From the NCBI GenBank assembly GCA_044225565.1, contig JBGAIL010000147.1:1-12636 (forward strand): 12,636 nt of DNA. Reading direction: 5' to 3'. The DNA is from CAVXAE01 sp044225565. Its GTDB lineage: Bacteria; Pseudomonadota; Gammaproteobacteria; Steroidobacterales; Steroidobacteraceae. Positions 6,801 through 12,636 of this stretch are shown here, one piece after another; the first letter of the stretch is position 1; each line of letters opens with the position of its first letter. The position numbers and the translations under genes were made by a program. The notes beneath the pieces were generated by a model. That model worked only from the letters and a program-made list of their open reading frames with translations, searched no databases and was not told the origin of the DNA.

Positions 6801-8724
6801 CGTCTCGCTGCGCGCGATGTCGATGGGCAGGCGATCGCGGTGCTCGGCTCGAAGTCCTGGATCCAGGCTTCGCCGCCTTCGAACCAGGCAGGCTCGTACG
6901 GCCGCTCCGCGATGACGCGCAGCCCGAAGTTCTCGAGCATCGGCAGGATGTCCGAGATGGGCACCGGCTCGCCGTGCTTCACGATCTTCAGGTGCACGCG
7001 GCCCGCCTCCTGGTTCGCCGGCCGATACAGGTTGAGGCGCAGGTCCTTGGGTGCGGAGCGCAGCGCCTCGAGGTCGTCGAGATCGTCCAGCGCGTCGGCA
7101 GGTGCCACGACGGCCTGGTAGTCCGCGGGGAAGGTGCGGCGATAGCGGCTGCTGAGGTTGACGGCAGCCGCATCCGAGCACTCACGCAGCTCAACACCGC
7201 ACGGAGCCTGTCGGTCCACGTGGTGGTGGCTTCCGCGACGCTGCTCGATGGCCGGGATGTCCACCTTGCGACGGTCTTCACGATCCGTGCGCACCACTAC
7301 ATGTACGCGCGCATGGCTCGAGTCGGAGAGCTGCACTTGAGTCTCGACGTGGTGGCCGCCGAAGCCTTCACGCACGATCTGCTCGATGCGCTGGCGCACG
7401 TCCGTGCTGTAGCGGTCCCGCGGCACGTAGATCATGCAGGAGTAGAAACGGTTGTACGGGTCGCGACGTGCGAGCAGGCGCACCGTGCGGCGCTCGTACA
7501 AGTTCACCACGCTGCGGGCGATGCGGATGAGATCTTCGACCGGCGCCTGGAACAGCTCGTCGCGCGGGTAGGTGTCGAGCACGTTGAGCACAGCCTTGCC
7601 GTCGTGGCTCTGCGGATCGAGCCCGAAATGGTCGATGACGCGCTCGACCTTGCGGCGCAGGACAGGGATGTCGCGCGGGCTGCGGTGATAGGCGGTGGAG
7701 GTCCAGAGCCCGAGGAACCGGTGCTCGCCGGATACTTCGCCGCGCGGCCCGAAAGTCTTCACGCCGACGTAGTCCAGGTAAGTCGCGCGGTGCACGGTGG
7801 CGATGGAGTTCGCCTTGGTGAGGATGAGCAACTCGCGCTCGCGGGCGCGCGTGCGTATCTCCCCGCGCAGCGTCATCGAATGCCCGGCATTGCCGCGGCC
7901 GCCACGCAGGATGCCGAGGCCCGTGCGCGCTTCTGGCACCAGCTTGTCCTCGCTCGCGCCGCGCTCGAGGCGATAGTAGCGGTAGCCGAGGAACACGAAA
8001 TGCCTGCCCTCCATCCAGTCGAGCAGATGGCGCGCCTCGACCACTTCATCCGTCGGCAGCGGCGGCGGATTGCTCTGCAGCTCGTTGATGAGCGTGCGCA
8101 TCCGCTTGCGCATCGCGCCCCAGTCCGAGACGGCGAGGCGCACGTCGGTGAGGGCGGCTTCGATCTTTTCGCGCAGCTTCGCCAGCTGTTCCGGCTGGGT
8201 CTGGCGATCCACCGTGAAGAGCTGCCAGGATTCCGCGCGCGTGTCGTTCTGCGATTCCGTCTCTATGCTCTGCAGGCGGCCACGGCCATCGCGCCGCACG
8301 GCGAGCACCGGGTGCACGATGAGATGCACGGCCACTTCGGCCTGGTGGAACACCGCGTTGAGCGAGTCCACCAGGAACGGCATGTCGTCCGTAACCACGA
8401 GGACGATGGTGTGGGGCGAATCGAAGCCGTCGCGCGCTGGATCAGGTTGAAGACTTCGACGCGCGCTTCGCCGACGGCGCGCGCGCGACTGCCCATCTCG
8501 AGGTGGCGCAGGGCCACCGCTGCCAGATTGCCGGCCTGGCGCTGCGCAAGGTCTTCTTCGCCGACGCCGAGGAAGTACTGGCGGAGAAAGCGCTTCCGGA
8601 CCACGGCAGGCACGTTGGTGGCGCGCCGCGGTGCAGCGGCGACGATACTCTCGATGAGGTCCAGCCGTGCCTGCGGGATGCCGTGGAGTCCTTCGCTGCC
8701 CTGTTCCGAGACTTGCGCATGCAT
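3873..8724 (-). pseudogene. NAD-specific glutamate dehydrogenase, large (~1,617-residue) type, frame broken by about four indels
   Basis: Oxidative deamination of glutamate to 2-oxoglutarate and ammonia with NAD; cytoplasmic. The total span matches the usual ~1,600 residues. Start: ATG at 8724 with GAGGAA seven bases upstream. Segments read in succession: about 8724-8446 (MHAQVSEQ... to VEVFN); 8445-7241 (DGFDSPHTIVLVV, then DDMPFLVDSLNAVF); 7240-7195 (VAEATTTWTDRLR); 7194-6849 (RECSDAAAV... to WIQDF); and 6848-3873, uninterrupted. The last segment holds the catalytic core: GGLRWSDRREDFRTEI, VPVGAKGGFVPKRP (lysine codon 6155-6153), GIGDMAGDVFGNGM (nucleotide binding) and WNGGIGTYVKAS. Apparent lesions: a missing G at 8446-8447 (plus strand), +1 near 7240, -1 near 7195 (these two compensate), and a missing C near 6848. 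Conservation is excellent on both sides of every break and no in-frame stop interrupts the segments, so sequencing error is likelier than decay. It may be a working gene in the organism. Confidence 0.88.
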
Positions 8725-8730
8725 ATCGGT

Positions 8731-8736
8731 TTCCTC
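8731..8736 (-). promoter_or_regulatory. Ribosome-binding site of the glutamate dehydrogenase gene
   Basis: GAGGAA on the minus strand ends six to seven bases before ATG at 8724. It decides the start of the dehydrogenase within an otherwise continuous open frame that runs in from the end of the E2 gene. A second ATG at 8720 is in another frame and does not lead into the conserved protein. Confidence 0.6.
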
Positions 8737-9901
8737 GTTCGAGATCGTCGATGAGCGCGCGAGGAAGCGAGCTGCCTCCGCGCCGGTGACGCACCGGTGA
8801 TCGAAAGTTAGCGACAACGGCATCCGCGGATGCGCTGCGAAGCCGCCCGCCACGGCGACCACGTCCTGGCTCAACCGGCCCGCGCCCAGGATGGCGACCG
8901 CGGGCGGCACGACGACGGGCGTGGCGTAGCGGCCCGCGAGCGTACCGAAATTGGATAGCATGAATGTGAAGTCGCGTAGCTCTTCCGGCGAAACGCTGCG
9001 GTCTCGGGCGGCTCGCTTGAGCCGGTCCACGTCGCGGCGCAGCTCGTCGGCGGCGCGGCCGTCCCGCCCGGATCACGGGAACAGGCTGTAGACCTTCAGG
9101 GGTATCCACGGCCATGGCCACGTCCAGCCGGTCCATGAGCCGCCGTGTCTGACGCTCGCCGTCGAACCACGCATTCAGGGCCGGCTCGGCCCGTACTGCT
9201 GCGGCGATGGCTCTCAGCAGGCGCGCGGTGAAGTCCTCGCCCTGGGGGCCACGGGTGCAGGTCCACATCGTCGAACAGCGTGCAGCCCATCACCTGGTCG
9301 CGGGCCAGGCTCATGCTGCGCCTGGCCGCGGTCGCAGGCCGCGCACGCTGTCGCCTTTGAAGGAGGCTGTCGTGCCGTGACCCGCAGCCGACGCGATGTG
9401 CGGAGCGGGTTGGGTGACTGCGAGGACGTCGTCTACGGTGACGATTCCTCCGCGGCCGGTGCCGTGCACGTCTTCGAGGGACACGTTCAATTTTCGGGCG
9501 AGCGCACGCGCGGCGGGCGCTGCGCGGACGCGATCTTTCGGCGCACCACCGAGCGAGCTGCCGGCGATGGCCGTCTCGACCAGCTCTTCATCCGTGGTCA
9601 GCATGTTGCCGACGACGGTGCCGGCGTCGGAGGCTGCGCGCCCGGCCGGCGCTGCGGAAGCTTCGCCTTCCACCTCGAAATCGATGAGCGGCGCGCCGGT
9701 CGGAACGATGTCGCCCGCCGACCCGTGCAGGGCAGTGACGACACCGGAGTGGGGCGAGGGCACTTCCACGACGGCCTTCGCGGTCTCCACCGCGAGCATG
9801 GGCTGGTCCACCGTGACGCGGTCGCCGACCTTCACGTGCCAGCGGACGATCTCGGCCTCCGCGAGGCCTTCACCGAGATCGGGCAGATGGAAAGTGGTCA
9901 T
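8735..9901 (-). pseudogene. pdhC: 2-oxoacid dehydrogenase E2 (dihydrolipoamide acyltransferase), frame broken by about four indels
   Basis: E2 core of a pyruvate or related 2-oxoacid dehydrogenase complex: transfers the acyl group from lipoamide to CoA. Domains: one lipoyl domain (residues 1-76, MTTFHLPDLGEG, lipoylated Lys about 42 in VETAKAVVEV), a linker, the E1/E3-binding domain (RVRAAPAARALARKL...VHGTGRGGIVTVDD), then the catalytic domain. ATG at 9901 has AGGA nine bases upstream; ATG at 9910 is less likely. After RGLRP (about 9329) the frame reaches a stop at 9311, yet the catalytic domain continues in other frames: SMSLARDQVMGCTLFDDVDL; GEDFTARLLRAIAAAV with LMDRLDVAMAV; DELRRDVDRLKRAARDR with FMLSNFGTLAGRYATPVV; and LTFDHRCVTGAEAARFLA. 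Apparent lesions: -1 near 9329, +1 C in a five-base run at 9244-9248, +1 or +4 near 9070, -1 near 8754. No stop is found; ALIDDLE followed by CGA (8737-8735) may have been TGA. Conservation between breaks suggests sequence errors. Confidence 0.85.
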
Positions 9902-9916
9902 GCGAGGCATTCCTGC

Positions 9917-10894
9917 TCAGGCGGCCAGCGTCGCGTGCACCGCATCGACGATGCGGGCGACGCTCGGGATGTAGTCGTACTCGAGCGGCGCGAGCGGGAT
10001 GATGGTGTCGTACCCCGTGACGCGCTGGACCGGCGCTTCGAGGTCGTAGAGCCCATGCTCCGCGACGTGCGCCGCGATTTCCGCGCCCACGCCGCAATTG
10101 CGCGGCGCTTCGTGCACGATGACCAACCGGCCGGTCCTGGCGAGCGACTCGAGGATCGTGTCGTGATCGATGGGCGAGATCGTCGCCAGGTCGATCACCT
10201 CGCAGCCGATGCCTTCGCGCTGCAGCTGCTCGGCGGCCTTGAGCGTTTCGATGGTCATCGCGCCCCAGGTGACCAGCGTGACGTCATCGCCTTCGCGCAG
10301 CCGGTAGCAGGTGTCGAGCGCCAGCGCCTGCCCGTCGTCGGCCACTTCCTGCTTCAGCAATCGATACAGCCGCACGGGCTCGAGGAAGATCACCGGATCG
10401 GGCTCGCGGATCGCCGCGAGCAGCAGTCCGTAGGCGCGCGCCGGCGAGGAGGGGCACACGACACGCAGGCCGGGATGGTGGGCCAGCATGGCTTCCAGGC
10501 ATTCGGAATGATGTTCCGGCGCATGGATGCCGCCGCCGTGCGGCATGCGCATCACCAGTGGCAGTGTGATACGGCCACGCGTGCGATTGCGCATGCGTGC
10601 CATGTGGTTCGCGATCTGGTCCATCGCCGGGTAGATGAACCCCATGAACTGGATCTCGGCGACCGGGCGCAGGCCCTGGCCCGCCATGCCGATGGCGAGG
10701 CCCGCGATCATGCCTTCGGCGAGGGGAGTGTCCTGCACGCGCAGCGTGCCGAAGCGCTCCTGCAATCCTGCCGTGGCGCGAAACACGCCGCCGTTCACGC
10801 CGACGTCCTCACCGAGCACGACTACGTTCGGATCCTGCTCCAATTCCCAAGCCTGGGCGCGGTTGATCGCCTCAACCATCGTGATCTTGGGCAT
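9917..10894 (-). CDS. pdhB: 2-oxoacid (pyruvate) dehydrogenase E1 component, beta subunit
   Basis: Beta subunit of the thiamine-diphosphate-dependent E1 heterotetramer that decarboxylates a 2-oxoacid and passes the acyl group to the E2 lipoyl domain. The 325-residue length is normal. Motifs seen: VVVLGEDVGVNGGVFRAT (residues 24-41), RVQDTPLAEGMIAG with the conserved Glu60 that activates the thiazolium cofactor, QFMGFIYPAMDQIANH, and GGGIHAPEHHSE with the active-site histidine region. The C-terminal transketolase-like domain has LVTWGAMT and VIDLATISPID. Start ATG at 10894 (MPKITMVEAINR) is seven bases after the pdhA stop; the frame is open up to 10951 but that extension lies inside pdhA. The E2 start is 15 bases after the stop. 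Pyruvate is favoured over branched-chain substrates from general resemblance, but the substrate is not proved by sequence. Confidence 0.93.
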   Translation of the reverse strand: MPKITMVEAINRAQAWELEQDPNVVVLGEDVGVNGGVFRATAGLQERFGTLRVQDTPLAEGMIAGLAIGMAGQGLRPVAEIQFMGFIYPAMDQIANHMARMRNRTRGRITLPLVMRMPHGGGIHAPEHHSECLEAMLAHHPGLRVVCPSSPARAYGLLLAAIREPDPVIFLEPVRLYRLLKQEVADDGQALALDTCYRLREGDDVTLVTWGAMTIETLKAAEQLQREGIGCEVIDLATISPIDHDTILESLARTGRLVIVHEAPRNCGVGAEIAAHVAEHGLYDLEAPVQRVTGYDTIIPLAPLEYDYIPSVARIVDAVHATLAA

Positions 10895-10901
10895 GATGCG
10901 A

Positions 10902-11984
10902 TCAGTGGCCGCTCGAGCCCGCGTAACGGCGTGCCAGCTCGCGCTGCGCACGCAGCGCCTTGGGCATGCGCGCGTAGAGATGGTCGAACATCGCGTCCGT
11001 GGTGCGGCGTGGCGCGTTCAGGTATTCGAGCGCAGCGGCTTCCACCTCACGTGCGCATTCCACCTTCAGCGCTTCCTCGCGAGCGGCGTCCCATGCGCCG
11101 ATGCTCGTGAGATGAGCCCGAACGCGGATGAGCGGCTCGAGGCCGCGGGCCTTCTCGACCTCTTCCGCAGGGCGGTATCGCGATGCATCGTCCGCGGTGG
11201 TGTGGTCGCTCAGGCGATAGGTGATGGCTTCGATGACGGCCGGTCCGCCGCCGCTCCGCGCTCTCTCCAGCGCCTGCTCGGCGGCGTGTCTCACGGCGAC
11301 GATGTCGTTGCCGTCCACCTGCATGCCTGGAATGCCCGCAGCGATCGCTTTCTGCGCGAGCGTCTTCGCAGCGGTCTGGCTCGAGAGCGGAACGGAGATC
11401 GCCCAGCCGTTGTTCACGATGACGAAGATGGCCGGCAGCTCTCGCGCCCCGGCGACATTCATCGCCTCGTAGAACGCGCCTTCGGACGTGCCGCCATCAC
11501 CGATGAAAGTGACGGAGGCGCGCGGTTCCCCGCGCACCTTGAAGGCCATGGCCACTCCCGCGCCCTGCACGGTTTGCGAGCCGATGGGCACGCACCACGG
11601 ATAGTCCTGGTGTGCCGGAGGCGGGAAATGGCAACCCGCCTCGTCGCCACCCCAGTAGCGGAAGATGTTCGACATCGGCACGCCACGCCACAATTGCGCG
11701 CCGTATTCGCGGTACACGGGAACGAGCACATCATCGGGCTTCATCGCGGCACCGATGCCGACGTGCGTGGCCTCGTGACCGAGGCACGAGGCATAAGTGC
11801 CGAGCTTGCCGGTGCGCTGCAGGTTGATCGCCTTCGTATCGAAGGCGCGCGCCAGCGCCATGGCGCGATACATTTTCACGAGCTCGGCCGTCTCGCGAGC
11901 GAAGGCCGGTGCGTCGGAGGCGAGCTGACCCTTGGGGTCCAGCAGCTGGCTGTACCGGACCTGGAATTCAGCGACGATTTTCAA
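10902..11984 (-). CDS. pdhA: 2-oxoacid (pyruvate) dehydrogenase E1 component, alpha subunit
   Basis: Alpha subunit of the E1 heterotetramer; binds thiamine diphosphate with the beta subunit. Numbering from TTG at 11984, the protein has 360 residues. The ThDP motif runs from IGDGGTSEG (residues 161-169) to VNNGWAIS (190-197). Other family marks are RTGKLGTYASCLGHEA, the PVYREYGAQLWRG segment and the DHTTADDASRYR loop. The ORF is open to ATG at 12095, but the 37 extra residues are His/Pro/Arg-rich, overlap the predicted promoter, and are not family-like. The normal start of this E1-alpha type is a short K-x-V-A-x-F stretch, which matches TTG-encoded (M)KIVAEF here. There is no strong Shine-Dalgarno site. 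It is the first gene of the leftward run. A pyruvate substrate is likely from resemblance to the Pseudomonas/Xanthomonas type; branched-chain 2-oxoacids remain possible. Confidence 0.92.
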   Translation of the reverse strand: MKIVAEFQVRYSQLLDPKGQLASDAPAFARETAELVKMYRAMALARAFDTKAINLQRTGKLGTYASCLGHEATHVGIGAAMKPDDVLVPVYREYGAQLWRGVPMSNIFRYWGGDEAGCHFPPPAHQDYPWCVPIGSQTVQGAGVAMAFKVRGEPRASVTFIGDGGTSEGAFYEAMNVAGARELPAIFVIVNNGWAISVPLSSQTAAKTLAQKAIAAGIPGMQVDGNDIVAVRHAAEQALERARSGGGPAVIEAITYRLSDHTTADDASRYRPAEEVEKARGLEPLIRVRAHLTSIGAWDAAREEALKVECAREVEAAALEYLNAPRRTTDAMFDHLYARMPKALRAQRELARRYAGSSGH

Positions 11985-12009
11985 GGCTGGGCGTCCAAGA
12001 GCGGCGCGG

Positions 12010-12015
12010 ATTATA
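12010..12015 (-). promoter_or_regulatory. TATAAT -10 box upstream of pdhA
   Basis: An exact TATAAT lies on the minus strand at 12015-12010, placing the transcription start near 12003 and giving a ~20-base leader before the TTG start. The sequence 17 bases upstream (GCGCAC) is no match to a -35 box, so the promoter may be activator-dependent or weak. Confidence 0.5.
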
Positions 12016-12020
12016 CACGT

Positions 12021-12047
12021 CGCACCGTGGTGGTGCGCCGCATGCGG
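12021..12047. promoter_or_regulatory. Inverted repeat plus palindrome overlapping the pdhA promoter, candidate operator
   Basis: CGCACC (12021-12026) and GGTGCG (12032-12037) form a perfect inverted repeat with a five-base spacer, between the -10 box and the -35 position. Directly beside it is the ten-base palindrome CCGCATGCGG (12038-12047). CGGTGC recurs at 12045-12050. The position suits a repressor or activator site, but the regulator cannot be named and GC-rich DNA gives such repeats by chance. Confidence 0.35.
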
Positions 12048-12164
12048 TGCTTTTACAGGCCCGTGGTTGCACGGCGGGCGCGCCGGGTGGCCCATTTGCG
12101 CTAGCCCGAGTCGATGTCGGCTGGCTTGCCGGACGGCGCGTTCTACCAGCGTTCGCGCGCGACT

Positions 12165-12636
12165 TTACTTTCCCTGCCGGAACGCATCGAGCGCGGCGAG
12201 GATGGGCGATGCGGCGCTTTCGCTCAGTGCCGAGAAAGTGTGGCGCTCGCCCGCCAGCTCGAGGAAAGCGTCGCTCGTGCGATCGGCCCTGACCGTGGGG
12301 TCGTCTTCGCGATGGCCCTGGTGGCGTTGCGAGTCGCTACGGCGCGCAGCGAGGCGGTGCAGTCGTTCCGCTTCGTCGAGCTGGCACAGGATCTGCGCGG
12401 TGTGCGCTGGCGCGAAGGCGCGCAATGTCTCTCCGTGCTCGCACGGCCGGAAGTTGCCTTCGAGGATCAGGTCCTGGCGAGCATCGATCAATTCGCGAGC
12501 CACGACGAACTGTGCGGCGACGCTCGCGTCGCACAAGCGACGCGCGCGCGCCACATCGCCCGCGCCGAGCGCGTCCATGAGCGGCTCCTTGATCGCATCC
12601 TTGCACAGCAGCGGCATGCCGAAACGCCGCGCGAGC
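12165..12636 (-). CDS. P-loop kinase-like AAA-family ATPase, N-terminus outside window
   Basis: The frame is open at the right edge and ends in TAA at 12167-12165, so this is the C-terminal ~156 residues of a longer protein. At the edge it reads LARRFGMPLLCKDAIKE, which in this family directly follows the Walker A (P-loop) helix; the P-loop itself is not in the window. LILEGNFRPCEH is the typical central strand with its Glu-Gly-Asn motif, and DEAERLHRLAARR...RHQGHRED is the arginine-rich lid of small-molecule phosphotransferases. It probably phosphorylates a small substrate (the family includes antibiotic phosphotransferases and zeta-toxin-like kinases), but nothing here says which. It lies upstream of pdhA on the same strand with a 180-base gap and its own stop, so it is probably a separate unit. 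The gap holds the pdhA promoter elements and no further gene. Confidence 0.72.
   Translation of the reverse strand, partial: LARRFGMPLLCKDAIKEPLMDALGAGDVARARRLCDASVAAQFVVARELIDARQDLILEGNFRPCEHGETLRAFAPAHTAQILCQLDEAERLHRLAARRSDSQRHQGHREDDPTVRADRTSDAFLELAGERHTFSALSESAASPILAALDAFRQGK

Noticed and set aside
3873..7181. The 1,102-codon frame taken as a complete short glutamate dehydrogenase
   Set aside because: Its first ~110 residues are Arg/Pro/Gly nonsense. The conserved protein before IDIARSETAF is in the neighbouring frame, so the gene is the long type starting at 8724.
6446..9268. A 940-codon frame joining pieces of E2 and glutamate dehydrogenase as a single fusion protein
   Set aside because: Only two stretches of it are family-like; its middle (about 8,450-9,070) is low-complexity Arg-rich nonsense where the true coding lies in another frame. 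It is explained by indels.
9377..11110. A 577-codon plus-strand open frame opposite E2, pdhB and part of pdhA
   Set aside because: It is antisense to strongly conserved enzymes; its composition (Arg, His, Asp, Gly) is that of a shadow frame.
11985..12095. ATG at 12095 as the pdhA start
   Set aside because: It adds 37 atypical residues (His/Pro/Arg-rich) and spans the TATAAT box and inverted repeats; TTG at 11984 gives the family's normal N-terminus.
1..12636. Mobile elements, CRISPR arrays, tRNA or rRNA genes
   Set aside because: No transposase or integrase protein, no spaced direct repeats, no tRNA cloverleaf and no rRNA-like stretch was recognised by eye on either strand.

Overview
The window is about 12.6 kb of GC-rich DNA with dense short-gap genes and ordinary housekeeping metabolism. 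Protein styles (a pdhA/pdhB/E2 cluster of Pseudomonas/Xanthomonas type, a ~1,600-residue NAD-glutamate dehydrogenase, a dPGM-type phosphoglycerate mutase) suggest a high-GC gammaproteobacterium, perhaps near the Xanthomonadales/Nevskiales. This placement is an inference from recalled family resemblance, not from any search.

Layout. Positions 1-1815 (+) hold the C-terminal part of an MHS-family MFS transporter and a complete EamA/DMT-family exporter, probably co-transcribed. Positions 1829-3057 hold two divergent GNAT acetyltransferase genes. The ~200 bp between them carries a consensus-like sigma70 promoter, a 24-residue leader ORF with a Phe-Tyr-Tyr run, mutually exclusive antiterminator and terminator hairpins, and a Shine-Dalgarno site: a complete transcription attenuator for the leftward GNAT gene. 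Positions 3100-11984 (-) hold one tightly packed run: pdhA (E1 alpha), pdhB (E1 beta), an E2 acyltransferase, a large NAD-dependent glutamate dehydrogenase and gpmA. An exact TATAAT box and inverted repeats lie upstream of pdhA. At the right edge (12165-12636, -) is the C-terminal part of a P-loop kinase-like ATPase.

How the genes work together. The leftward run joins a 2-oxoacid (probably pyruvate) dehydrogenase E1/E2 set, glutamate deamination to 2-oxoglutarate, and a glycolytic/gluconeogenic mutase, so it sits at the junction of glycolysis, the TCA cycle and amino-acid nitrogen. No E3 (dihydrolipoamide dehydrogenase) gene is seen.

Integrity. Between about 6,845 and 9,330 the E2 gene and the N-terminal third of the glutamate dehydrogenase carry about eight small indels. 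Protein conservation between the indels is excellent, which points to local sequencing or assembly error, or very recent inactivation, rather than old decay. Flanking genes are clean.

The most interesting element is the attenuator at 2384-2548, because it controls an acetyltransferase rather than an amino-acid biosynthesis gene.
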